DNA of 57,198 nucleotides from positions 1 through 57,198 of the forward strand of contig NZ_JAINVG010000047.1 in NCBI RefSeq assembly GCF_020400725.1, read 5' to 3'. The stretch comes from Streptomyces sp. NK15101. Its GTDB lineage: Bacteria > Actinomycetota > Actinomycetes > Streptomycetales > Streptomycetaceae. A program made the position numbers and the translations under genes. The notes below the pieces were generated by a model. It did not search any database and was not told the DNA's origin. It saw only the letters and a list, made by a program, of their open reading frames with translations. Every line of letters starts with the position of its first letter. The first letter of the stretch is position 1. Shown here in pieces: positions 31,510 to 39,700 of the stretch.

Positions 31510-32670
31510 TCACTCGACCGGCTTGCCGGGCTGGTCGTGGGTGGAGCAGTGGATCCCGCCGCCTCCGGTGGCGATGGTGTCGATGTTCACCTGCACGATG
31601 TCCCGCTTGGGGAAGTGCTCCTGGAGGATGCCCCGGGCGCGGTCGTCGGCCTTCCTGTCGCCGAACTTCGGCATGTACACCGCGTCGTTGCCGATGTAGA
31701 AGTTGGCGTAGGTCGACAGGAAGTCGTCGCTGTAGCCCGTGATCCGGTCGGGGTCCGGCTGCGGGAGGTCGATGACCTCGAAGCTTCGGCCCTGCGCGTC
31801 GGTCGCCTCGCTGAGCACGGACTTGGCCTGGTCGGAGGAGCGCGACCAGGAGTCGGCCGGCATGCCCGGGAAGGCGCGGTCCAGGAGGATCACCCCGGGC
31901 GCGGTGAAGCGGACGAGGCTGTCGACGTGGGCGTCGGTGATGTCCTCGCCGCGTACGCCCTTCAGCCAGATCACCTTGTCCATGCCGAGGAGCTCCTTGA
32001 GCTCGGCCTCGATCTGGGCGCGGGACTTGCCCGGGTTGCGGTTGTCGTTGACGATCGAGCTCTCGGTGATCAGGAGCGTGCCCTCGCCGTCCGTCTCGAA
32101 GGAGCCTCCCTCGGCGACGATCGACGTCTGGATGCGGGGGATCCCGTACTTCGACAGCAGCTTCCGTCCGACCTGGGCGTCGTTTTCGTGGACCTGCTTG
32201 TTGCCCCAGCCGCTGAAGTTGAAGTCGACGCCGGCGACCTCGCCGCCCTCCTCGACGAACACGGGGACGGTGTCACGGGCCCACAGGTCGTCGACGGCGA
32301 GGGGGACGACCTCGACGTTCTTGCCGCAGGCCTTCTGAGCGGCGGCCAGCTGGTCCGGTCGGGCCATCATCACGACGTACTCGTACTCCGAGACGGCGCG
32401 GGCGATCCGTGCGATGTCCTGGCGCACGTAAGGGAGGTCGTCCTCCCAGACGGACTCCAGCGCGGGCCATGCCATGAAGGTGCGGGCGTGGCTCTCCCAC
32501 TCGGCGCCCAGGCGCCGCTCCTCGCCGGTCTCCCCGGCCGGGCCGGTGGTGCCCGTGGCTCCCGAGGGGCCCGGGTCGCCGGGGCCGCAGGCCGAGGCGC
32601 CGAGGGTGAGCGCGCCGATTCCGGCGAGCAGGCGCAGAGCGGAGCGGCGAGAGGGACGGAGGTCTGACAT
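31510..32670 (-). CDS. Lipoprotein agmatine deiminase/PPAD-family enzyme (copy 2)
   Basis: A 386-residue deiminase-family enzyme. The start carries a Tat-like RRSALRLL motif and a lipobox ending GASAC at Cys28, so it is predicted to be a lipid-anchored protein on the outer face of the membrane. A Gly/Thr/Pro linker follows, with a collagen-like GPSGATGTTGPAGETG stretch. Catalytic motifs: TFMAWP, LWARDTVP, EGGSFETDG, NDNRNPGK, DITDAHVDSLVRF, GGGGIHCSTH with Cys375. I chose ATG 32670 because GGAG lies six bases upstream and the Tat/lipobox signal begins there; the longer frame to 32856 reads through the operator. The DUF4436 gene follows. Confidence 0.87.
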   Translation of the reverse strand: MSDLRPSRRSALRLLAGIGALTLGASACGPGDPGPSGATGTTGPAGETGEERRLGAEWESHARTFMAWPALESVWEDDLPYVRQDIARIARAVSEYEYVVMMARPDQLAAAQKACGKNVEVVPLAVDDLWARDTVPVFVEEGGEVAGVDFNFSGWGNKQVHENDAQVGRKLLSKYGIPRIQTSIVAEGGSFETDGEGTLLITESSIVNDNRNPGKSRAQIEAELKELLGMDKVIWLKGVRGEDITDAHVDSLVRFTAPGVILLDRAFPGMPADSWSRSSDQAKSVLSEATDAQGRSFEVIDLPQPDPDRITGYSDDFLSTYANFYIGNDAVYMPKFGDRKADDRARGILQEHFPKRDIVQVNIDTIATGGGGIHCSTHDQPGKPVE

Positions 32671-32827
32671 CGGGGTCTCCGATCGTGAAGGGCACGCGGG
32701 GCCGGGGATTCGACGGGCGGGCGCCATGGGGGCGAGGGCGTGGACAGCGGTCCCATCGCCCGTCCGCGGGTGGCGGGCGCGACCCTTTGGGTGGTCGGCG
32801 ACGCCTGGCCGGATACGGTGTGCCCTC

Positions 32828-32856
32828 ACTCTGGCATTGACTGAAAATTCAGTCAA
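32828..32856 (-). promoter_or_regulatory. Promoter with full 20-bp operator for deiminase copy 2
   Basis: TTGACTGAAAATTCAGTCAA at 32837-32856 has perfect 9-bp arms around AA, the best palindrome of the set. On the minus strand its TTGACT is a -35, and CAGAGT 17 bp further is the -10. The leader to ATG 32670 is about 150 bp. Confidence 0.85.
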
Positions 32857-32919
32857 GTTTGCGTGGGTGGCCCGCGCGGCGGAGTCGCCCCTCTGTGGGA
32901 CCCTCTCGTGCGTCCGCTG

Positions 32920-33501
32920 TCAGCGGTCCAGTCGTTCGACCTCGATGGAGACCGCCTCCTTCACCAGTTCGCGAGCGTGGTCCAGGGGTAGTGCGCCGCT
33001 GAGCCAGCGGGTGCTGAGACCCTCCAGGAGGCCGGTGAGCCTCTCCGCGGCCGCCGTGAGGGCCGGCGCGGGAGCCGACGGCCGGATGCAGCCCAGCAGG
33101 TCCGCGACATCGTGGATCCAGGTCAGCGTGGCCCTGGCGAGATCTCCGCGCAACTCGTGCTCGAAGATCGCGCTGGCGCGCAGCTCGCCCCAGGCCGTGC
33201 TGTTCTCGCGGACCTCCGGGAGGTTCTGGAACTCCAGCAGCAGGGACTGCTCCAGTTCCCGTCGGGCATCGTGCGGCCCGGTGGCGCTGTTCTCGTCGGA
33301 CGTGTACCGGTCGGCCCGGTCGCTGATGAACTCCAGGGTGTGGCGAAGGACGCCGGCCCGGTCCTTGAAGTGGTAGTAGATCAGCGCGGTGGACACCCCG
33401 GCCTCGGTCGCCAGTTCCTCCATGCGCAGCCCGCGCACTCCCCGCCGCGCTATGACTCGGGCGGCACCTTCCAAGATGGCCCCTCGGCGATCCGTCGCCA
33501 C
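32920..33501 (-). CDS. TetR-family regulator 1 of the deiminase island
   Basis: A 193-residue TetR protein. The helix-turn-helix is residues about 10-50 (GAARVIARRGVRGLRMEELA, then TEAGVSTALIYYHFKDRAGV). The C-terminal domain is all-helical, without recognisable ligand residues. It starts at GTG 33501 with GAGGAGGAG five bases upstream. Its DNA-binding half is nearly identical to that of the second TetR at 41043, and the operator-like site at 33543-33562 lies in its upstream region. It is the prime candidate to bind the repeated operator and possibly to regulate itself. Confidence 0.88.
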   Translation of the reverse strand: MATDRRGAILEGAARVIARRGVRGLRMEELATEAGVSTALIYYHFKDRAGVLRHTLEFISDRADRYTSDENSATGPHDARRELEQSLLLEFQNLPEVRENSTAWGELRASAIFEHELRGDLARATLTWIHDVADLLGCIRPSAPAPALTAAAERLTGLLEGLSTRWLSGALPLDHARELVKEAVSIEVERLDR

Positions 33502-33542
33502 GTGATCTCCTCCTCGGTGGTCTGAACCAGCAGTGTCGCATA

Positions 33543-33571
33543 TTGACTGAATCTTTAGTTAGGGCCAGTAT
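33543..33571 (+). promoter_or_regulatory. Divergent promoter region with imperfect operator (kinase / TetR 1)
   Basis: TTGACTGAATCTTTAGTTAG (33543-33562) keeps six of nine arm pairs. On the plus strand TTGACT and CAGTAT 17 bp later form a good promoter for the kinase gene. The TetR 1 gene starts on the other strand 42 bp away, so repressor binding could affect both. Confidence 0.65.
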
Positions 33572-33628
33572 GCGTCAGTCGCATCAGCCGACACGCCGTT
33601 CGTTCCACATCGTCGAAAGAGCCACCGC

Positions 33629-35197
33629 ATGTCCGCTCAGCTTCCTGGTGCACAGCCTGCTCACGCGGCGCTGACGGCCGACGACCCGCGAGAGATCGGT
33701 GGCTACCGCCTCCAGGCCCGTCTGGGAGCGGGCGGCATGGGCGTGGTGTACCTGGCGCACACCCCCGGCGGCCGCCCGATCGCGCTGAAAGCGGTGAGGG
33801 AGGAGTTCGCGGGGGACCCCGAGTTCCGCCTGCGGTTCGCCCAGGAAGTGGCCAGCGCCGAGCGCATCCACGGCCTGTTCACCGCGCAGGTGGTCGCCTC
33901 GGGCGTGGACGCCCCGACCCCGTGGCTCGCCACCGCCTACATTCCCGGCCCGTCCCTGCATCAGGTGGTCCAGCGCCACGGCCCGCTCCCGGTGCGAACG
34001 GTGCTGATGCTCATGGCGGGTGTCGCCGAGGCCCTTCAGGCGATCCATCGTGCCGGCGTCGTCCATCGCGACCTCAAGCCCGCCAACGTACTGATCGCGG
34101 AGGACGGGCCTCGCGTCATCGACTTCGGCATCGCGCGCGCGGCCGACGCCGTCGCGTTGACCGGGGCCGGCCTGAGCATCGGCACGGCGGCGTTCATGGC
34201 CCCCGAGCAGGCGCTGGGGCGACCGGTGTCCGCGGCCACCGACGTGTTCGCGCTCGGCGCGCTCATCGCGTATGTGGCGAGCGGTGAGGCTCCCTTCGGG
34301 GCGGGGCCGGAGTCGGCCGCCCTGTACCGGGTGGTCCACGAGCGGCCCGACCTCGCCCGCGTACCGCACGACCTGCGCGATCTGCTGGCCTGGTGCCTGG
34401 CCAAACGACCGGAGGACCGCCCCACGACGGCGGACCTGATCGCCGCCGTCCACGCCCATCCCCTGGTCGGACCCCGCCCGGAGTTCGCCGAGGGCTGGCT
34501 GCCCCAGTCGATCAGCAGCGAGGTGGCGGGGCGGGCGGCACGCCCGGCGCCCGTCCACGCTCAGCCCACTCTCGCGGCCCCGACCCCAGCCCCGGCTCCG
34601 CCCCCGACCCTGGCCCCGGCGCCCCTGCCTCCGCGGCCCGGGGGCGACGCCCCGGCCGACCCCTCCTCGCGCCGTCGGGCGCGGAAGGGGCGGCGCCGCC
34701 TGATCGTGGCGGTCCTCGCCGTGCTCGCGATCCTCGTGACGGCCGGTGGTGCCGTCTACCTCCTCGATGTGCCGGCCGGGGGCGACGCGGCCGGGTCCGG
34801 CCCGTCGTACCCCGCGGCCGATTCCTATGCGTCCGTCGGCAAGGAGGTGGAGCTGACCTCCCCTGACGCCTCCTATGAATTCGACCTGAAGTCCGGGAAG
34901 GTCGTCCCCGCGGACACGGCCACGTGGTACCTGGCGCGCGACCGGTCGGAGTTCGTCCTCCCCGAGGACAGCGACGCCTTCGTCTCCGCGACGGAGGAGC
35001 TCGGCCCCGCCGACTGCGTGCGGGGCATCGACACGGAGCCGGTCACCCGGATCGCCTTCGCGGACCTGGCCGACGAGCGGCCCTTCTGTGTCCGCAGCTC
35101 CGACGGGAAGGGCATCGTCGTCGTGCGGCTGATAGAGGCCCAGGCCGGCGGCGGGCCGGTCACGGCGGCGATCGAGCGTTATCGCAGTGATCGGTGA
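33629..35197 (+). CDS. Transmembrane Ser/Thr protein kinase (PknB-like)
   Basis: A 522-residue Hanks-type kinase. Residues 26-290 are the kinase domain: Gly loop GAGGMGVVY (33-41), Lys54 in IALKAV, HRDLKPANVL with catalytic Asp148, DFG at 165-167, and APEQALG. A Pro/Ala-rich linker (about 295-345) leads to one membrane helix (LIVAVLAVLAILVTAGGAVYLL, about 357-378) and an extracytoplasmic C-terminal domain of about 140 residues without PASTA repeats. That domain has two cysteines (ADCVRG and RPFCVRS). It is driven by an operator-containing promoter of the island. Its ligand and targets are unknown. Confidence 0.88.
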   Translation: MSAQLPGAQPAHAALTADDPREIGGYRLQARLGAGGMGVVYLAHTPGGRPIALKAVREEFAGDPEFRLRFAQEVASAERIHGLFTAQVVASGVDAPTPWLATAYIPGPSLHQVVQRHGPLPVRTVLMLMAGVAEALQAIHRAGVVHRDLKPANVLIAEDGPRVIDFGIARAADAVALTGAGLSIGTAAFMAPEQALGRPVSAATDVFALGALIAYVASGEAPFGAGPESAALYRVVHERPDLARVPHDLRDLLAWCLAKRPEDRPTTADLIAAVHAHPLVGPRPEFAEGWLPQSISSEVAGRAARPAPVHAQPTLAAPTPAPAPPPTLAPAPLPPRPGGDAPADPSSRRRARKGRRRLIVAVLAVLAILVTAGGAVYLLDVPAGGDAAGSGPSYPAADSYASVGKEVELTSPDASYEFDLKSGKVVPADTATWYLARDRSEFVLPEDSDAFVSATEELGPADCVRGIDTEPVTRIAFADLADERPFCVRSSDGKGIVVVRLIEAQAGGGPVTAAIERYRSDR

Positions 35198-35214
35198 TCG
35201 GTGATCGGTGATCG
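35187..35214. repeat. Four tandem copies of GTGATCG
   Basis: Four exact 7-bp units straddle the TGA stop (35195-35197) of the kinase gene. Slippage would shift the reading frame of the last codons. Possibly recent expansion; no known role. Confidence 0.7.
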
Positions 35215-35250
35215 CAGTGATTGGTAGGGGACATGGTCCCGAAGTGATTA

Positions 35251-35279
35251 TTGACTGAATTTTCAGTCTGCGGAACCAT
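35251..35279 (+). promoter_or_regulatory. Promoter with operator for deiminase copy 3
   Basis: TTGACTGAATTTTCAGTCTG (35251-35270) with TTGACT as -35 and AACCAT 17 bp downstream as -10. Seven-base arms around the centre are perfect. The gene starts at 35318. Confidence 0.78.
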
Positions 35280-35317
35280 GCGTGCAACACCCGCCCCTCC
35301 CCTCAGGTAGGAGTTCC

Positions 35318-36484
35318 ATGGACACGTCCACGACGTCCCGACGCCGACTGCTCCAGCTCGGTGCGGCGGCTCTGCCGCTCGCGGCCCTCGGATCGGTGCT
35401 GCCCGCGGCCGCACACGCCGCCACCAGCCCTTCCGGCGCCACGCTGCGGATGCCCGCGGAGCACGACCCCCACGTACGGACCTTCATGGCCTGGCCCGCG
35501 CTGTCCTCGGTCTGGTCCACGTACTTCACCGGCGTCCGCCGTGACATCGCCCGCGTGGCCGACGCGATCTCCCGCTACGAGCCCGTCGTGGTGCTCGCCC
35601 GTCCCGAGCAGGCGGCCGACGCGCGGTACCAGTGCGGAGCCGGTGCCCATTACGGCATCGAGGTCGTCGAGATAGCCAACGACGACCTGTGGATCCGGGA
35701 CTTCGGCCCCACCTTCGTCGTCGCCCCCGGCGCCGTCGCCGGCGTGGACACCAACTTCAACGGCTGGGGCAAGACCGGCACGAGCTACTACCAGCCCTAC
35801 GCCAACGACGCCGCCGCGGCCGCGACCCTCCTCGGCCGGTACGGCGTCCCGCGCGTCCAGGCGGGGTTCGTCGGCGAGGGCGGCTCGCTGGAGACCGACG
35901 GCCAGGGCACCCTGCTCGCCACCGTCAGCTCGCTCGTCAACGCCAACCGCAACCCGGGCATGACCCAGGACCAGGTCGAGCAGGCGATGAAGTCGGCCCT
36001 CGGCATCGACAAGGTGATCTGGGTGCCCGGACTCGCGGGTCAGGACATCACCGACTGCCACATCGACTGCCTGGCCCGCTTCGTCGCACCGGGACGCGTC
36101 ATGCTCGACCAGCCCGGCCCCGGCACCGACCCCAAGTGGGTCGCCGTCTACAACGAGACCAAGCAGATCCTGCTGAGCGCCACCGATGCCCAGGGTCGTC
36201 CCCTGACCGTCACGGAACTCCCCGGCCCGGACCGCAGCCGCATCCGCGGCAAGGACAGGGGCAGCGCCTTCCTGTCCAGCTACACCAACTACTACACCGC
36301 CAACGGTGCCGTGCTCGTCCCCCAGTTCGGCGACGACCACGCCGACGGCGTGGCCTCCACCATCCTCGCGGCCGCCTACCCCGGCCGGACCGTCGTCCAG
36401 CTCGACATCGACAACATTGCGACCGGCGGCGGCGGCATCCACTGCGCCACCCAGTCGCAGCCCGTCGTCCCCCCGGCCGTCTGA
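35318..36484 (+). CDS. Tat-exported agmatine deiminase/PPAD-family enzyme (copy 3)
   Basis: A 388-residue enzyme closely similar to copy 1 along its whole length. The Tat motif is SRRRLLQLG at 7-15 with cleavage expected near AHA-A (residue 34). Catalytic motifs: TFMAWP, WIRDFGP, EGGSLETDG, NANRNPGM, DITDCHIDCLARF, GGGGIHCATQ with Cys376. ATG 35318 has AGGAG five bases upstream, which decides it against the in-frame start at 35282. A hairpin separates it from the histidine kinase gene that follows. The near-identity of copies 1 and 3, including the C-terminal tails, points to duplication within the island. Confidence 0.88.
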   Translation: MDTSTTSRRRLLQLGAAALPLAALGSVLPAAAHAATSPSGATLRMPAEHDPHVRTFMAWPALSSVWSTYFTGVRRDIARVADAISRYEPVVVLARPEQAADARYQCGAGAHYGIEVVEIANDDLWIRDFGPTFVVAPGAVAGVDTNFNGWGKTGTSYYQPYANDAAAAATLLGRYGVPRVQAGFVGEGGSLETDGQGTLLATVSSLVNANRNPGMTQDQVEQAMKSALGIDKVIWVPGLAGQDITDCHIDCLARFVAPGRVMLDQPGPGTDPKWVAVYNETKQILLSATDAQGRPLTVTELPGPDRSRIRGKDRGSAFLSSYTNYYTANGAVLVPQFGDDHADGVASTILAAAYPGRTVVQLDIDNIATGGGGIHCATQSQPVVPPAV

Positions 36485-36505
36485 CCGGGCGACACCGGAT
36501 GAACC

Positions 36506-36535
36506 GCCGGTCGCCGTCCACCGGCGGCGACCGGC
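36506..36535. terminator. Hairpin between deiminase copy 3 and two-component genes
   Basis: GCCGGTCGCC (36506-36515) and GGCGACCGGC (36526-36535) form a perfect 10-bp stem. It may terminate or attenuate transcription into the histidine kinase gene. Confidence 0.55.
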
Positions 36536-36551
36536 CCTCTTGGAGAGTGGT

Positions 36552-37958
36552 ATGCGGGACCGGACGCTTCGGCCGATCGCCGATCTCGCGCTGATCGCCG
36601 TGACCGCGGCGACGGTCGCGGCCCTGTTGGACTGGGACAGTTGGAGCTCCGAGCAGGGCGCGCTGTTCGGGACGGCGGGACAGCTCACCACGACCGGGGG
36701 AGCGGTGGCGTCGGTGTTCGTCCGCCGACGACGGCCCGCGACGGCGCTCGTCGCCGCGGCCACGCTCATGGCGTTCGAGCCGTTGACCGGCGGAGCCCTT
36801 ACCATCGTGGCCTACACGGCGGGCCTGAACTGGATCCGTCTCCACCACCGCGTCCTCACCCTGACCGCGTCCATGACGGCGCCCCTGGCCGTCACCCTCG
36901 CCCACTCGGCCGCGGAGCCTGCACCGATCCTCGAGTACGACGTGATGGTCGTCCTCGTCACGGGCATCGTGTGCGGGATCCTGCCCGGTCTCGCCGGAGC
37001 ACTGACCGGCCAGCGCGAGCGGCTGCTCCGAGCCCTGGAGGAACGCAACGCCTTCCTGGAGCGGGCCCACCGCTCGGCGGAGGAACAGGCCAGATCCCGC
37101 GAACGCTCGCGGATCGCGGGCGAGATGCACGATCTGCTCGGTCACCGGCTGAGCCTCATCGCCCTGCACTCCGGCGGCCTCGAAATGGCCGGCGAGACGG
37201 GTGACCCCGAGGTGCGCCGCAGTGCGCTCCTGGTGCACAGCACGGTGCGTCAGGCGATGGCCGAGCTGCGGGACGTCCTGGGGGTCCTGCGCGCGGGGGA
37301 TCCGCTTTCTGGCACGTCGGAGCCCCTGACCGTGAAGACGGGCACCCACGCGGAGGTCGCCGCCCTGGTGGCCCAGTCACGTACGGCCGGGATCGCCGTA
37401 CGTCTCGAGTGGACCGGCGAGGACTTGACGGGGGAGAGCCCCACCGCTCGGCGCGCCGTGGACCGGGTGATCCGCGAAGCCCTGACCAATGTGCACAAGC
37501 ACGCCGCCGCGGCGGACGTGCGGGTCGTCGTACGCAGGGAACCCCGGCAGGTAGGGGTCGAGGTGCGCAACGGACCCGAGAGCCGGGCCGCACGGGCGGT
37601 CAGGCTTCCGGGCGGCGACCTCGGGCTCGTCGGTCTCCACGAGCGGATCCGTCTGCTCGGCGGCACCCTGCGCGCCGGACCCGCGATCGACGGCGGGTAC
37701 GCGGTCGACGCCCGCATCCCCCTGGGGTCCGGCCCCGCCGTGGCGAACGCGCCCGCCCCGGCCGGACGGCACGTCGTGGCGACGGCGCGGACATGGCCGC
37801 ACCGGCTCGTGAGCGCCGCCGCCATGGCCCTCGGCGTGGTGGGTGTCGTCGCCGTGCAGTTCGTCACCCTCGCCTTCGTCCCCTACCCCGAGGTGGACGG
37901 GACCTCCGACCTCGAAGAGGCCGCCTTCTCCATGCCCTTCCGGCAACCCACGACGTGA
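36552..37958 (+). CDS. NarL-type sensor histidine kinase
   Basis: A 468-residue membrane histidine kinase. The N-terminal half has about five hydrophobic segments (LALIAVTAATVAALL, ALVAAATLMAFEPL, TIVAYTAGLNWI and others) with no large extracellular loop. HisKA_3 follows with RIAGEMHDLLGHRLS, phospho-acceptor His193. The ATPase domain has EALTNVHKHA (N box) and GDLGLVGLHERI (G box). An additional hydrophobic stretch near the C-terminus (LVSAAAMALGVVGVVAVQFV) is unusual and would place the tail back in the membrane. ATG 36552 follows TTGGAGAG. It is paired with the response regulator 10 bp downstream. Confidence 0.87.
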   Translation: MRDRTLRPIADLALIAVTAATVAALLDWDSWSSEQGALFGTAGQLTTTGGAVASVFVRRRRPATALVAAATLMAFEPLTGGALTIVAYTAGLNWIRLHHRVLTLTASMTAPLAVTLAHSAAEPAPILEYDVMVVLVTGIVCGILPGLAGALTGQRERLLRALEERNAFLERAHRSAEEQARSRERSRIAGEMHDLLGHRLSLIALHSGGLEMAGETGDPEVRRSALLVHSTVRQAMAELRDVLGVLRAGDPLSGTSEPLTVKTGTHAEVAALVAQSRTAGIAVRLEWTGEDLTGESPTARRAVDRVIREALTNVHKHAAAADVRVVVRREPRQVGVEVRNGPESRAARAVRLPGGDLGLVGLHERIRLLGGTLRAGPAIDGGYAVDARIPLGSGPAVANAPAPAGRHVVATARTWPHRLVSAAAMALGVVGVVAVQFVTLAFVPYPEVDGTSDLEEAAFSMPFRQPTT

Positions 37959-37968
37959 GGCTCTCCCC

Positions 37969-38628
37969 GTGATCCGTGTTCTCCTCGCCGACGACCAGGA
38001 ACTGGTCCGCGCCGGCATCAAGCTGGTGCTCAAGCACGCCGACGGCATCGACGTCGTGGCCGAGGCGTCGGACGGCCACGAGGCGTCGGTGCTCGCCGCC
38101 CGGCACGACGTGGACGTCGCGATGCTCGACATCCAGATGCAGGGCACCGACGGACTCCGCGCGGCGGAACGGATAGCGGAGCGGACGCCGTCGGTCCGCG
38201 TGGTCATGCTCACCACCTTCGGCGAACACGCTTACGTGGAGCGCGCCCTGAAGGCGGGGGTGACGGGCTTCCTCCTCAAGGACAGCACCCCGCAGGAACT
38301 CATCCAGGCCGTCCGCAGGGTCGCATCCGGCGCGCCGGTCGTGTCCCCCCAGATCACCCGGCACCTCATCGACCGGTACCTCGACAGCGGCGAGGAGCCG
38401 GCCGATCCGCGCCTGGACCGGATCGCCGATCTCACCAGCCGCGAGCGTCAGGTCCTCGCAATGGTGGGCACCGGCGCCTCCAACGCGGAGATCGGCAAGC
38501 GGCTGCACCTGGGGGAGGGCACCGTCAAGGCCTATGTGAGCCGCATGCTGACGAAGCTGCGCTGCGCCAACCGCGTCCAGGCGGCCATCCTGGCCCACGA
38601 CGCCCGGCTCCTTCAGGGCGAGAGGTGA
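37969..38628 (+). CDS. NarL/LuxR-type response regulator
   Basis: A 219-residue response regulator. The receiver domain has DDQ near the start, phospho-acceptor Asp54 (AMLDIQMQG), Thr/Lys switch residues (MLTTFG, LLKDSTP). The C-terminal LuxR helix-turn-helix begins LTSRERQVLAMVGTGASNAE with GTVKAYVSRMLTKL as recognition part. GTG 37969 is preceded by GAGG eight bases upstream. It forms a cognate pair with the preceding kinase. Targets are unknown; the island operators do not look like NarL sites. Its 3' end overlaps the convergent small gene by 16 bp. Confidence 0.88.
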   Translation: MIRVLLADDQELVRAGIKLVLKHADGIDVVAEASDGHEASVLAARHDVDVAMLDIQMQGTDGLRAAERIAERTPSVRVVMLTTFGEHAYVERALKAGVTGFLLKDSTPQELIQAVRRVASGAPVVSPQITRHLIDRYLDSGEEPADPRLDRIADLTSRERQVLAMVGTGASNAEIGKRLHLGEGTVKAYVSRMLTKLRCANRVQAAILAHDARLLQGER

Positions 38629-38840
38629 CCGGCCGTCGGTGAAGGACCCGGAACGGGAGCGGTGGATCGCCCGTCCGGCCCCGGACCGGGTGCGGTCGTC
38701 CGCTCGTCCGCCGACACCTCCCTACCCGGGTCAGTGTCGGAAGCCTGCCGCGGCGGTTGTACGCCCGCGGCACTGACCGCGAGGAACACACCGGCCGCGC
38801 CGGCGACGAAGAACTTGGATACGAGCGCGGTCCAGCGCAT
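38613..38840 (-). CDS. Small membrane or secreted protein after the ATP-grasp gene
   Basis: A 75-residue protein starting MRWTALVSKFFVAGAAGVFL, a membrane segment or signal peptide, followed by a polar tail rich in Asp, Pro and Gly. Its ATG overlaps the TGA of the ATP-grasp gene (TGATG), so it is translationally coupled. An earlier ATG at 38852 (MEPV) is possible. No family recognised. It could be a membrane-anchored partner or substrate of the ligase and protease upstream, which is speculation from the overlap. Confidence 0.55.
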   Translation of the reverse strand: MRWTALVSKFFVAGAAGVFLAVSAAGVQPPRQASDTDPGREVSADERTTAPGPGPDGRSTAPVPGPSPTAGHLSP

Positions 38841-39700
38841 CACGGGCTCCATGGGTGGGTGGTCGCGGCCATCAGGCCGTGACCGGTGACGTTCTGGATC
38901 TGCAGTCCGGGCCGCGCGTTGACCTCTAGGATCAACGGCCCCCGATCGGCGTCGACGACGACGTCCGCGCCCAGATAGTGCAGGCCGGTCGCCGCCGCGC
39001 AGCGGCTCGCCGCGTCGAGCACCTCCGGCCAGTGCGGAACGGTCGCGCCGATCAGCCGTGCGCCGGTGTCCGGGTGGGTCTCGGTCGGCTCCTTCCCGAC
39101 CAGGGCGTGGGTGATCCGGCCGGTGGCCAGATCGACGGCGGCGCCGATGGCCTTCTGGTGCAGGTTGGCCCGCCCTCCGCTGAAGCGGGTGGGCAGCCGT
39201 AGCATCGCGAGGCGGGGCCTGTCGTGATCGCAGATCACCCGGATGTCCGGCAGCCCCTGATGGGACAGCCGGGCCAGGTCGGGGTGGGCCCGGATCAGCG
39301 GTTCGAACATGGCCCAGTCGGTGGGGCGCGGAGAGAAGTCCCCGTCCAGGATGCGCCGCAGCTGGTCGGCGACCCTTTCCCTGGTGATCCGTTTGCCGGA
39401 GGAGGACGTCCAGTTCTGGCGACGCCTGCCGAAAGCCAGCAGGATGCCGTTGCCTCCCAGGCTCTGGTTCGGCTTGAGGGCCCAGCGGTCGGGCAGGCCG
39501 TCCCAGTCCAGCGAGGCGATCTCCCGGCGCGAGCGCAGCAGGGCCAGGGTGGGGGAGGTGGGGGCGCCGACCTCGGCCAGCGCCTCCTTGGTGGCGTGTT
39601 TGTCGTTGACGAGCCGGATGGCGGCCGACGAGTTGTGCCGGGCTATCCGGGCGTTGCGCAGGTTCATGCCCATGACCGGGTCCCAGCCGCGAAGCCACAT
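38840..39700 (-). CDS. ATP-grasp ligase, RimK-related alpha-L-glutamate ligase type
   Basis: A 286-residue ATP-grasp protein: MNLRNARIARHNSSAAIRLV, NDKHATKEAL, RWALKPNQSLGGNGILL (nucleotide-binding Lys and Gly loop), FSGGRANLHQKAIG, and ADVVVDADRGPLILEVNARP, where the E-x-N binds metal. This matches the RimK-related ligase group (TIGR02291), which normally sits beside a retropepsin-like/7TM protein, as it does here. RimK-type enzymes add glutamate or other amino acids to a protein or small molecule; the acceptor for this group is not known. ATG 39700 overlaps the stop of the upstream gene. Cytosolic. Confidence 0.8.
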   Translation of the reverse strand: MWLRGWDPVMGMNLRNARIARHNSSAAIRLVNDKHATKEALAEVGAPTSPTLALLRSRREIASLDWDGLPDRWALKPNQSLGGNGILLAFGRRRQNWTSSSGKRITRERVADQLRRILDGDFSPRPTDWAMFEPLIRAHPDLARLSHQGLPDIRVICDHDRPRLAMLRLPTRFSGGRANLHQKAIGAAVDLATGRITHALVGKEPTETHPDTGARLIGATVPHWPEVLDAASRCAAATGLHYLGADVVVDADRGPLILEVNARPGLQIQNVTGHGLMAATTHPWSP

